NCBI GenBank assembly: GCA_015068555.1
Contig: SVKI01000010.1
Span: 1-52,459 of the forward strand
Direction: 5' to 3'
Origin: Oscillospiraceae bacterium
Lineage (GTDB): Bacteria; Bacillota; Clostridia; UBA1381; UBA9506
Length of the DNA stretch: 52,459 bases
In this document: in pieces, positions 1-7,197 of the stretch
Position numbering within the stretch: position 1 is the first letter of the stretch
How the letters are laid out: every line of letters begins with the position of its first letter
Made by a program: the position numbers and the translations under genes
Notes under the pieces: model-generated
Databases searched by the model: none
Told to the model about the DNA's origin: nothing
The model's input: the letters and a program-made list of their open reading frames with translations, nothing else

Positions 1-232
1 TGTTAGCCACAATATTGTGCGGTTCGTTCGGCTTATGGAAAACTGCCTGACCTCGACCGAGCACATGCTTTGTTTCGCCTGCCGTAACGATGATTTCGCC
101 CCTATCCACATATACAATCTCCCAAAAGTTGTGTTTATCCATGGACCCATTAAAGTTTTTGGCAAATTCAAAATAAAAAATACTCATTATTTTTTCTATG
201 TCAATCACAGGCACTATTGGCTCTTTCAGCAT
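1..232 (-). CDS. AraC-family regulator, N-terminal part (runs off left edge)
   Basis: Reading the minus strand from an ATG at 232 gives 77 open codons to the window edge. The start is preceded by a GGGGGA ribosome site. The peptide begins MLKEPIVPVIDIEKI and contains FWEIVYVDRGEI, then a G-rich turn and QAVFHKPNEPHN. This is the pattern of the cupin (sugar/effector-binding) domain at the N-terminus of AraC/XylS regulators; the helix-turn-helix half would lie outside the window. The gene is divergent from the M14-type peptidase at 458, so it is the natural candidate to regulate it. The seen part is cupin; the AraC assignment is inferred from the domain and layout. It could instead be a stand-alone cupin. 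Confidence 0.72.
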   Translation of the reverse strand, partial: MLKEPIVPVIDIEKIMSIFYFEFAKNFNGSMDKHNFWEIVYVDRGEIIVTAGETKHVLGRGQAVFHKPNEPHNIVAN

Positions 233-353
233 GCCGATTCCCCCATAATAAGTAAAGAACCTTCTTTATTTACCCAAAAAAAATTCTATTTTCGCATATA
301 ACCACAATTTCATTTATATCATAAAATATTATTTCAGTCAAGACTCACTTTAT

Positions 354-367
354 AAAAGTACACTTTT
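354..367. promoter_or_regulatory. Inverted repeat in divergent intergenic region (possible operator)
   Basis: AAAAGT-AC-ACTTTT forms a short palindrome between the AraC-like gene and the peptidase gene, about 20 bases upstream of the peptidase -35 box. It is a possible binding site for the divergent regulator, though AraC proteins more often use direct repeats. AT-rich palindromes also arise by chance. Confidence 0.3.
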
Positions 368-383
368 TGTTTCTATATGTGAC

Positions 384-412
384 TTGTTTTTCCGGTTTAT
401 AAATATTACAAT
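384..412 (+). promoter_or_regulatory. Promoter of the M14-type peptidase gene
   Basis: TTGTTT (384-389) and TACAAT (407-412) are separated by 17 bases and lie 45 bases before the ATG at 458. The match is good but the -35 box is not perfect, in keeping with an activator-dependent promoter. Confidence 0.5.
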
Positions 413-457
413 AATACCATAACAACATATTTGTCAATGAACGAAAGGACGATTTAT

Positions 458-1906
458 ATGAAACAGTTATCAGTTCGTGATTGTCTCCACGTTGAGGAAT
501 TTCCGGCATATATGGATGGTTGGTGCAAAAAAAAGCCGGGATATGTAACCGTCAGCACAATCGGCAAAAGCGGCGGCTATGACATCTTAAAAGCAGTATT
601 TACCGACCCTAACGTGAGCGACGAGGATAAGCAAGTCGTTCTGCTTACGGCCCAGCATGCATTGGAGCTTTCCGGCATTAACTCACTGCTCAGCGTAGGT
701 AATTATCTTGTTTCGGATGCCCCGGATGCCGGCGAGATGCTCCAAAAGCTCATCATCGTGATGATTCCCTGTTCCAATCCTTATACCTATGCCAAGCAAG
801 ATGATGCCTATGCGGGTAAAAACGAGGCCGGAATAGATGAGTATGTTGCTTTTGACTTCAACGGAATCTCATTTGATGCCGAAACTGCTCCGGCGGCTCA
901 CGCCATCAAGCAGACGCTGGATTTTTACAAACCCGATCTAATGATGGATGTTCACGGCGTGATTTATCAGAACCAAATGGTCGTTGAGTCCTTGGGTTTT
1001 AGCGGAAACCCGACGCAGCGCTTTTATAACAATGAATTTGTCTGTCAGGTACAGCAAGCCGGTACGGATGCGGGGCATGCCATGAAGAGTCTGGATAGCT
1101 TAGAGGTCCTTCTGCAGACGTGTCTAGAGTGCACAGATGAGGAAATCAACAGTCGTTTCCTGGTGCAGAAGGGCAGGCCGGCTCAGGCATCGCTATACTC
1201 ATATTACCACTACCACACCCTTGGCGGCACATTCGAAACCGGATGGGAGGGAAGCGTCGTTCCTCAAATCCTCGAGGCATTGAGGATCGGATGCAGAACA
1301 TGGCATGGTGAGTATTATGCAGGTTATCCTACAAGGACAGTTGTAGGCCCCGGGATAAATCACAGTCTTCGGGCTTACGGAAATACTGCATCAATGAGAA
1401 GAAAGAGTCGCATTGAGCTTTGGAAAAACAGAGACAAGATAGGGTTTGGCCTTGGCCATCCCGAAATGCCCGGGTTGGAATCGGTATTCATTTATACCGA
1501 CCCCAACGTTGCCGAAAACGTCGCAGCGTATTATGAACCCATGAACGACGTTATTGCCAAAATGGCACAGATGTGTGACATTGACGCAGAACGAATGCTG
1601 AAAATGCTCGATGCGCACTATCCGCAGCATGTGGGATATTGTCGCAACGCGAACGGTGATGCACTGCAGATTGAACATGGTATGACCGTACGTGTGGGAT
1701 TGCCGTTTGCCGATGCCAGGAATTTCACCGTTCTTTATAACGGGTATGAAAAGCAGGAAGACGAGCTTGACGGTTATACTGTGACCAAAGACGCTAACTG
1801 GGTTTATATTGACCTCCACATTCCTGCCGATAAAATCTCTCCCTTTGCCATTGCAATGGTAAAATACGACTGTACAATTCCTCAGGCTGGCATCATGGAG
1901 TTTTAA
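458..1906 (+). CDS. M14-family zinc carboxypeptidase-like protein
   Basis: A 482-residue soluble protein without a visible signal peptide. Zinc-ligand pattern of the M14 family: H67-x-x-E70 (in AQHALELSG), H166 (in MMDVHG) and a candidate catalytic glutamate E260 (in TFETGWEG). M14 enzymes are zinc metallopeptidases that remove C-terminal residues or cleave amide bonds; the substrate here is unknown. The start at 458 is chosen because GAAAGGAC precedes it; an upstream in-frame TTG at 431 has no such site. The divergent AraC-type gene suggests induction by a specific nutrient, and cytosolic location suggests action on an imported peptide or amino-acid conjugate. A terminator follows at 2083. 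Confidence 0.75.
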   Translation: MKQLSVRDCLHVEEFPAYMDGWCKKKPGYVTVSTIGKSGGYDILKAVFTDPNVSDEDKQVVLLTAQHALELSGINSLLSVGNYLVSDAPDAGEMLQKLIIVMIPCSNPYTYAKQDDAYAGKNEAGIDEYVAFDFNGISFDAETAPAAHAIKQTLDFYKPDLMMDVHGVIYQNQMVVESLGFSGNPTQRFYNNEFVCQVQQAGTDAGHAMKSLDSLEVLLQTCLECTDEEINSRFLVQKGRPAQASLYSYYHYHTLGGTFETGWEGSVVPQILEALRIGCRTWHGEYYAGYPTRTVVGPGINHSLRAYGNTASMRRKSRIELWKNRDKIGFGLGHPEMPGLESVFIYTDPNVAENVAAYYEPMNDVIAKMAQMCDIDAERMLKMLDAHYPQHVGYCRNANGDALQIEHGMTVRVGLPFADARNFTVLYNGYEKQEDELDGYTVTKDANWVYIDLHIPADKISPFAIAMVKYDCTIPQAGIMEF

Positions 1907-2019
1907 GCAGCGTAAAACATTCGAAAGCTCCTTTTGCACAAAATAACTAACCCTTGACAAATTTACTGTCTCAACAAACCGGGGGCTGTACGTCAGACCA
2001 TTTCATCTCTTATTATAAA

Positions 2020-2073
2020 AAAATAAGTGCAAGCAATCAACTACATCAATAGTTAATTGACTTACACTTTTAT
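2020..2073. terminator. Long imperfect hairpin downstream of peptidase
   Basis: Arms of about 19 bases (AAGTGCAAGCAATCAACTA and its near-complement ending TTACACTT) with a six-base loop, flanked by A-rich and T-rich runs. It may be a first terminator ahead of the stronger one at 2083, working in either direction. Confidence 0.45.
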
Positions 2074-2082
2074 TGTACCAGG

Positions 2083-2110
2083 GGCTGTAGCAAATGCTAC
2101 AGCCTGTTTT
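2083..2110. terminator. Terminator between convergent genes
   Basis: GGCTGTAGCA and TGCTACAGCC pair around an AA loop and are followed on the plus strand by TGTTTTT. The stop codon of the minus-strand glycosylase gene lies inside the hairpin. A very similar hairpin ends the gene at 7144. Confidence 0.8.
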
Positions 2111-2594
2111 TGTATCCTAAAGACCTCACAACACGCCACGCTTCTATAAGCCGCTCTAATGACCAGGCGGCATTTGCCGGCGAGGTGGAAGGCAGCCTTT
2201 GCGCCTGTATGTTATATGTTTTGCGCATATATTGATTAAAGTATTTTTCCGCCGCTCCTCCATTAACAAAAATCTTTATAACCGCAGAATTCTGCAAAAT
2301 GCAGCTTATATCATTTGGCACGGCATTTGTAATGCTGCTGTCGGCACTACCTGTAATCTCGCAAGAAGCCAACACATCCCACAGGGCAATTCTGTTCCTT
2401 TTTAGGAACTCCTTTTTTTGGGGAATTGTCAGTGGCACCTCCTCTTCAAAAACAGACGATAAAACGCGCCAGAACCGGTTTTGCGGATGTCCGTAGAAAA
2501 ACCCTTGCTCCCGGGATTTAACCGAAGGAAAGCTGCCTAAAATCAGTATTTTTGAATGTTCATCATAAAACGGCGGGATCGGATGCGTAATCAT
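2097..2594 (-). CDS. Hypoxanthine-DNA glycosylase (UDG superfamily, family 6)
   Basis: A 165-residue base-excision repair enzyme. The N-terminal LILGSFPSVKSREQGFFYG and HPQNRFW match the uracil-DNA glycosylase fold in its family 6 (HDG) form, which removes deaminated adenine (hypoxanthine) from DNA; the C-terminal LPSTSPANA is the second active-site segment. Length is usual for the family. Its ATG overlaps the TGA of the upstream carboxypeptidase gene by four bases, so the two are translationally coupled and share the promoter at 3937-3965. The glycosylase call is strong; substrate preference within the superfamily is from family knowledge. Confidence 0.85.
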   Translation of the reverse strand: MITHPIPPFYDEHSKILILGSFPSVKSREQGFFYGHPQNRFWRVLSSVFEEEVPLTIPQKKEFLKRNRIALWDVLASCEITGSADSSITNAVPNDISCILQNSAVIKIFVNGGAAEKYFNQYMRKTYNIQAQRLPSTSPANAAWSLERLIEAWRVVRSLGYKNRL

Positions 2595-3901
2595 CGGTTG
2601 TAAAAATCACGGCGCATCTGCTGACGACGGCGTTCACGCGCAATACGACGCTTTTTGGCCTCATGCATCGACCGCAAGATTAAGAACAAAACGATAATGG
2701 TCAGCGGCGTCATAACCCAAACATTGAAAATCAGATGGAACAACGTCGAAAATACCATGCGCAAAAAGCTTCTCGATATAGGCTGATTCGCAACTAAGTT
2801 AACTGCACCCAAAGACTGACCATCATAAAAATATTCTGCCCTGCCTAAAATATCGCCCTTTTTAACGGGTGCATAAATCTCCTCTTCAACAACAATCTCC
2901 GAGGATAATTTGTTTTTATCATAACCACCCGGCAGCAAAGCTTCAAAGGGCTCCTGTGCTGTTAAAATGGCCGTTTCATTGCCCTTGGCCCAATGCACCT
3001 CGTGTGTGGCAATAATTTCATTGACATCTGCAACGATATGTAAAGAAAAGTTATTAAATGCATAGTTAAACAGAGCTGCTGTATCTAAGAAAGAACCATT
3101 CTCCGTGCTTTCAAAAGGAGCTCCCAGCGTCACACAGAAAAATTCCTTTCCGTCTTTTGAGGCAAAAGAGGTTAAGCAAAAACCTGCTTTTTGCGTAGAA
3201 CCCGTTTTAATGCCAGAAGCATATTTATATACATACTGATGTCCCTTCATGGGATTAATCAGCGCATTATTGTTAGACAGGTAACGAACTTCTTCATACT
3301 TCTCCGTCGGCGGGATCTCATACTGTGCCGTTCCCACAATTTTAGCAAACAACTCGTTCTCCATAGCATGCATACACAAGGTTAGTAAATCACGCGCCGT
3401 CGTATAATGATTATCATCGTGGTAGCCATGGGTATTCACAAAATTTGTATTGAGCATCCCCAACTCGTCGGCACGCACGTTCATCATATCCACAAAAGAA
3501 GGAATGTCGCCTGCAACGGCTTCTGCCAAAACATTGGCCGCATCATTGGCCGAAGCAACAAGCAGGGCATATAAAAGCTGCTCTACCGTAAGCTTTTCAC
3601 CCTGTAAAATGCCTATATTACTTCCGTCACGGTCAATCCGGATAGCCGTTTCACTGGCCGTTAAAACGGTAGCAGGATCTAAATTTTCAATGGCTAAAAG
3701 GGCCGTCATCACCTTGGTTGTACTGGCAGGATATGCTTTTTCATCTGCCTTTTTTTCATAAAAAATGCGTCCTGTCCCTCTTTGCGCTAAAATGGCATGC
3801 TCCGAAACAATTTCCGGTAACGTAGCCTCTTTGGCCCACGATTGGGGTACAAATGTAAAACAGATGAATAAAATAAGTAATATCGCGCTGATTTTTTTCA
3901 C
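2591..3901 (-). CDS. dacF: D-alanyl-D-alanine carboxypeptidase (PBP5/DacF type)
   Basis: A 436-residue low-molecular-weight penicillin-binding protein. It trims the terminal D-Ala of peptidoglycan stem peptides on the outer face of the membrane. It has an N-terminal signal peptide (about 1-23), the catalytic triad motifs S60-T-T-K, S117-A-N and K232-T-G, a PBP5 C-terminal beta domain, and a C-terminal hydrophobic helix (about 392-412) followed by a very basic tail, consistent with a membrane anchor. The start is a GTG with AGGAGGGC upstream, and a consensus promoter lies at 3937-3965. The close link with a DNA glycosylase gene has no obvious functional meaning. Confidence 0.92.
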   Translation of the reverse strand: MKKISAILLILFICFTFVPQSWAKEATLPEIVSEHAILAQRGTGRIFYEKKADEKAYPASTTKVMTALLAIENLDPATVLTASETAIRIDRDGSNIGILQGEKLTVEQLLYALLVASANDAANVLAEAVAGDIPSFVDMMNVRADELGMLNTNFVNTHGYHDDNHYTTARDLLTLCMHAMENELFAKIVGTAQYEIPPTEKYEEVRYLSNNNALINPMKGHQYVYKYASGIKTGSTQKAGFCLTSFASKDGKEFFCVTLGAPFESTENGSFLDTAALFNYAFNNFSLHIVADVNEIIATHEVHWAKGNETAILTAQEPFEALLPGGYDKNKLSSEIVVEEEIYAPVKKGDILGRAEYFYDGQSLGAVNLVANQPISRSFLRMVFSTLFHLIFNVWVMTPLTIIVLFLILRSMHEAKKRRIARERRRQQMRRDFYNR

Positions 3902-3936
3902 AACAAGCCCTCCTCAATACTAATCACAACATATTT

Positions 3937-3965
3937 ATTATACCAGTCATACAAGATTCTGTCAA
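3937..3965 (-). promoter_or_regulatory. Promoter of dacF operon
   Basis: On the minus strand TTGACA, a 17-base spacer and TATAAT, a perfect housekeeping consensus, 36 bases before the GTG start of dacF. Confidence 0.85.
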
Positions 3966-4082
3966 CCTCGACACAATATGTAGTGATTCGTCAAAAGGCG
4001 CATAAAAAGGGATGTTTTGAATCTTTATGCAAATTTACCAAAACTTTTTTTATTGTCTTTTTAAATTTATTAAGTGTGCGAA

Positions 4083-4111
4083 TTGCAAAAAAAGTCGAAT
4101 CATGCTATTAT
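4083..4111 (+). promoter_or_regulatory. Promoter of candidate small RNA
   Basis: TTGCAA (4083-4088), 17 bases, TATTAT (4106-4111). It is not followed by a credible gene but by a terminator about 100 bases downstream. Confidence 0.6.
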
Positions 4112-4117
4112 AAAGAT

Positions 4118-4222
4118 ACACCACAACAAACACAACAACCAAACTTTTTTTCATTTTCCCTCCTTTTAGAATAAAGGAATTCGTACAAAAAAACAAGAGC
4201 CTGTCTGGCTCTTGTTTTTTTG
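4118..4222 (+). ncRNA. Candidate small regulatory RNA
   Basis: This 441-base gap (3902-4342) between divergent genes holds a self-contained unit: a promoter at 4083-4111, about 105 transcribed bases and a strong terminator (AACAAGAGCC/GGCTCTTGTT, loop TGTCT, then seven T). The gene for DegV has its own promoter after the terminator, so the unit is not its leader. The 5' part is rich in ACA repeats; the middle holds CCCTCCTTTT (4158-4167), complementary to a Shine-Dalgarno sequence, partly closed in a small TCCTTT/AAAGGA hairpin. This is the layout of a Gram-positive antisense small RNA. No known family is recognised. Confidence 0.45.
4192..4222. terminator. Bidirectional-type terminator
   Basis: A ten-base-pair stem (4192-4201 with 4207-4216), A-rich on the left and T-rich on the right. 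It lies between two plus-strand promoters, which makes it the 3' end of the unit starting near 4118. Confidence 0.85.
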
Positions 4223-4242
4223 TATATTTATATACTTCCCTC

Positions 4243-4271
4243 TTGACGCACTCAGCAATCTATGATAAAAT
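4243..4271 (+). promoter_or_regulatory. Promoter of first degV gene
   Basis: TTGACG, 17 bases, TAAAAT; about 65 bases of untranslated leader before the ATG. Confidence 0.75.
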
Positions 4272-4342
4272 AGTTTTTAATACTAGATTAGGCAGTTTAC
4301 CCCTTTATCAATAAATCGTCTTATGACAGAACGGAGTACATG

Positions 4343-5215
4343 ATGAGCTATATAATTTTAACGGATTCCTCTGCCAATCTGACAGATGAATTAATCGAAC
4401 AATGCGGTGTGTCAGTTATTTCCTTTACCTTTCATGTGGGAGATAAAGAATTAAAAAGCTATATCAAAGGTCAAAAAACAGATTTAAAACAATTTTACAC
4501 CATGATGGAGGAAAAAGAGCACATTACAACCAGCCTGATTTCACCGGATGCTTTTACCGATTTTTTCGAGGAGTTTCTCCAAAATGGGCTTGATATCTTA
4601 TATATCGGCTTTTCTTCAGGCTTAAGCGGTACCTATCAATCCTCTACCATTGCAGCCGAACTATTAAGAGAAAAATATCCCGACCGCAAGATTCTGACGG
4701 TTGATACCCTGTGTGCTTGCCTGGGACAGGGACTTTTGGTCTATCACGCCTCCGAGCTTAAAAAGGCCGGAAAGAACATTGATGAAGTGTATGATTGGCT
4801 AATGGAAAACCGTCTGCGCATGTGCCACTGGTTCACCGTTGATGACCTATTCTTCTTAAAACGTGGTGGTCGAGTATCCGGCACAGCAGCCATTTTAGGC
4901 TCACTTTTACAGGTCAAGCCCGTTATGCATGTTGATGACAACGGCAAACTGATCGTAGTAGAAAAAGCACGCGGCAGAAAGCAGTCTTTTCAGGCTATGG
5001 TTCGCCATATGGAGCAAACGGTAGAAAACCCTGAAGAGCAAATGATTTACATTGCTCACGGAAACTGCGAAGAAGAGGCTCTGTATGTACAGCAGTTGAT
5101 TCTGGATAAATTTTCTGTCAAGGGAACACTTATCAACTGTATCGATCCTGTTATTGGTTCTCATTCCGGCCCTGGAACAATGGCCATCTTCTATTTAGGA
5201 AGAAACCGGGATTAA
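4343..5215 (+). CDS. DegV family fatty-acid-binding protein
   Basis: A 290-residue cytosolic DegV/FakB-type protein. Family members bind a single fatty acid and can present it to a fatty acid kinase (FakA) for phosphorylation. Visible family motifs: TDSSANL at the N-terminus, GFSSGLSGTYQ in the middle, DDLFFLKRGGRVSG and HSGPGTMAIFYLG near the end. Two ATGs are adjacent; the second (4343) sits six bases after GGAG and is preferred. The gene is monocistronic between its promoter and a terminator at 5227. FakA is not in the window, so a role in fatty acid incorporation is inferred from the family only. A second paralogue lies at 22884. Confidence 0.88.
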   Translation: MSYIILTDSSANLTDELIEQCGVSVISFTFHVGDKELKSYIKGQKTDLKQFYTMMEEKEHITTSLISPDAFTDFFEEFLQNGLDILYIGFSSGLSGTYQSSTIAAELLREKYPDRKILTVDTLCACLGQGLLVYHASELKKAGKNIDEVYDWLMENRLRMCHWFTVDDLFFLKRGGRVSGTAAILGSLLQVKPVMHVDDNGKLIVVEKARGRKQSFQAMVRHMEQTVENPEEQMIYIAHGNCEEEALYVQQLILDKFSVKGTLINCIDPVIGSHSGPGTMAIFYLGRNRD

Positions 5216-5226
5216 CATAATATATT

Positions 5227-5260
5227 AAAAAGAGTTGTACAAATGTACAACTCTTTTATT
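5227..5260. terminator. Terminator after degV
   Basis: AAAAGAGTTGTAC and GTACAACTCTTTT form a perfect hairpin with an AAAT loop followed by T-rich sequence. Confidence 0.85.
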
Positions 5261-5310
5261 GTGTTTTTCTGTAGCTTTCTTGTATTTTTTAAATTATATT
5301 TGTATTTTTA

Positions 5311-5339
5311 TTGACTTTTTGATTAATTTTAGATATAAT
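5311..5339 (+). promoter_or_regulatory. Promoter of XRE regulator
   Basis: TTGACT, 17 bases, TATAAT, 32 bases ahead of the start codon. Confidence 0.85.
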
Positions 5340-5371
5340 AGCCCTGTAACTCATTTTATGGAGGTAAGGCT

Positions 5372-5743
5372 ATGAATCTTTACACTCAATGTGCCAACCG
5401 TTTAAAACAGTTGCGTCGTGAATCCGGTCTTTCGCAAGAGGTGTTAGCTAAAAAGTTACGCATCTCCCGCAGTTGTCTTGCCAATTATGAGAGTGGTAAA
5501 AGACAGCCTGATTATGCCACCTTAATTCACATCGCTGACCACTTTAACGTCCTGACAGATTATTTGATTTGCCATATCAATCTGCGCTCATTAGAGCCTG
5601 AAGCAGCTGAAACTGCACTATATTTGCAAAATTATTTTTCAAGGCAGAGTTTCATTTTGGACCTTTCTGTTTTTACGCCTCAAAATCAAATGCTTATTTT
5701 GCATTATTACCACTTCCTTACGGCCAAAATACCGCACCAATGA
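5372..5743 (+). CDS. XRE-family transcriptional regulator
   Basis: A 123-residue DNA-binding protein. The first 60 residues are a Cro/CI helix-turn-helix (RLKQLRRESGLSQEVLAKKL, then SRSCLANYESGKRQPD and LIHIADHFNVLTDYLI). The C-terminal half has no recognised sensor domain; it is rich in aromatic and leucine residues and may mediate dimerisation. A clear GGAGGTAA site precedes the ATG. It has its own consensus promoter and lies downstream of degV and upstream of the glycerol-1-phosphate dehydrogenase gene, so it could control either; no repeated operator was seen. Confidence 0.85.
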   Translation: MNLYTQCANRLKQLRRESGLSQEVLAKKLRISRSCLANYESGKRQPDYATLIHIADHFNVLTDYLICHINLRSLEPEAAETALYLQNYFSRQSFILDLSVFTPQNQMLILHYYHFLTAKIPHQ

Positions 5744-5763
5744 CTCGGCTGTACCCCAACCGC

Positions 5764-5792
5764 TTGACAACGCACAATTTTTCCTGTAATAT
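5764..5792 (+). promoter_or_regulatory. Promoter of glycerol-1-phosphate dehydrogenase gene
   Basis: TTGACA, 17 bases, TAATAT, then AGGAGG and the ATG at 5828. Confidence 0.8.
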
Positions 5793-5827
5793 CTTTACAT
5801 AGAAATAAGCAAACAGGAGGCACTAAC

Positions 5828-7144
5828 ATGATAGAATCTACTGTATTTGATGGTACAATCACCTGTTCCTGCGGCAAGGTTCACCGTTCTTCACTGGAAT
5901 TTTGCGTCATCGAAAATGGAGCACTTACCCGGCTTGCAAGCTTTGTTAAGCAGTATGGCGGGAAGAAAGTCTTTTTGCTGTCTGACGTAAACACCTACCC
6001 CTTAGCCGGCGACAGAATCGTTAGTCAACTGCGTGAAAATGGTATCGTCTGCATCTCCCATGTTTTTTCAGATGCACATTTAGAGCCGGACGAACACGCC
6101 GTGGGCTCCGCTCTTATGCACTTTGATTCAAGTTGCGACTGCATCGTCACACTCGGTTCAGGCGTCTTAAACGATATCGGAAAGATTTTAGCGAGTCATA
6201 TGCACCTTCCGTATATCGTTGTAGCAACCGCTCCTTCTATGGACGGTTATGCTTCTGCCAGTTCTTCCATGGCGATGGACGGCGTGAAAGTGAGCCTCCC
6301 AACCACCTGTCCCCGGGTCGTTATCGGCGATATTGATATCGTAAAGCAAGCACCCATGCATATGCTTAAATCCGGCATAGGTGATATGCTTGCAAAGTAT
6401 GTAAGCCTCTGCGAGTGGCGCATTTCCCATCTTATCACCGGCGAATACTATTGCGAAGCCATTGCCGATTATATCCGCACCATTTTACACACCTGCATCG
6501 AAGCTTCTCCGGGATTGATGGAACGGAATGACGATAGCGTGAAAACCATTTTAGAAGGCCTCGTCGCCTGCGGTTGTGCTATGGAATACGCAGGGCTTTC
6601 AAGACCGGCCTCCGGCATCGAGCATTACTTTTCACACCTGTGGGATATGCGTGGCCTTTCGTTTGGCGAACCGGTTGACCTGCACGGCATTCAGTGTGCC
6701 ATCGGCACACGCTACGCACTACGAGCCTATGAGCAAATATTGAGAATAACGCCCGATATACACCGCGCACAAACCTATGTGGCCGGTTTTGATATTGATA
6801 ACTGGTTTGATGAGCTTCGTGCTTTCGTTGGCAAGGGTGCCGATGCCATGATTGCCCTTGAACAAAAAGAGGGAAAGTATGATCCTCTAAAACACAAAGA
6901 GCGAATCACACACATTATACAGCATTGGGATGATATCTGTTCCATTATACGGGAGGAACTTCCCTCCTCCGCTGAATTTGATGCGATTTTAAAAACTCTT
7001 CAAATGCCCGAAACCCTTTCCGAAATCGGCCTTGATGAAGCCATCCTGCCCATGACCTTTAAGGCCTCAAAAGACATTCGAGATAAATATGTTTTGTCAC
7101 GACTTGCCTGGGATTTGGGTATTATTGACGAAATAAAACTATAG
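5828..7144 (+). CDS. sn-glycerol-1-phosphate dehydrogenase (EgsA/AraM type)
   Basis: A 438-residue member of the iron-alcohol-dehydrogenase-like superfamily. It reduces dihydroxyacetone phosphate to sn-glycerol-1-phosphate with NAD(P)H, the backbone stereochemistry of archaeal lipids; in Bacillus the product feeds a prenyl-glycerol phosphate pathway. Visible: the nucleotide-binding GSGVLNDIGK (about 101-110), conserved APSMDGYASASSSM, and metal-ligand histidines in SRPASGIEHYFSHLWD and DLHGIQ. It is slightly longer than the Bacillus protein. It is flanked by its own promoter and terminator, and no prenyltransferase lies nearby. Family call is confident; the metal and cofactor preference cannot be read. 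Confidence 0.82.
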   Translation: MIESTVFDGTITCSCGKVHRSSLEFCVIENGALTRLASFVKQYGGKKVFLLSDVNTYPLAGDRIVSQLRENGIVCISHVFSDAHLEPDEHAVGSALMHFDSSCDCIVTLGSGVLNDIGKILASHMHLPYIVVATAPSMDGYASASSSMAMDGVKVSLPTTCPRVVIGDIDIVKQAPMHMLKSGIGDMLAKYVSLCEWRISHLITGEYYCEAIADYIRTILHTCIEASPGLMERNDDSVKTILEGLVACGCAMEYAGLSRPASGIEHYFSHLWDMRGLSFGEPVDLHGIQCAIGTRYALRAYEQILRITPDIHRAQTYVAGFDIDNWFDELRAFVGKGADAMIALEQKEGKYDPLKHKERITHIIQHWDDICSIIREELPSSAEFDAILKTLQMPETLSEIGLDEAILPMTFKASKDIRDKYVLSRLAWDLGIIDEIKL

Positions 7145-7145
7145 A

Positions 7146-7173
7146 GGCTGTAGCATTTAGCTACAGCCTTTTT
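7146..7173. terminator. Terminator between convergent genes
   Basis: GGCTGTAGC/GCTACAGCC with an ATTTA loop and a T-rich tail, between the glycerol-1-phosphate dehydrogenase gene and topA. It has the same stem sequence as the terminator at 2083. Confidence 0.85.
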
Positions 7174-7197
7174 ATTGTAACCCCAACGAGTTTCTTA

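Noticed and set aside
17-301. Plus-strand open frame of 94 codons at the left edge
   Set aside because: It lies opposite the AraC-type cupin frame on the minus strand, which has a ribosome site and a clear domain; the plus frame has neither.
3983-4174. 63-codon plus-strand frame in the dacF-degV gap
   Set aside because: No ribosome site, low-complexity translation, and the candidate small-RNA promoter lies inside it.
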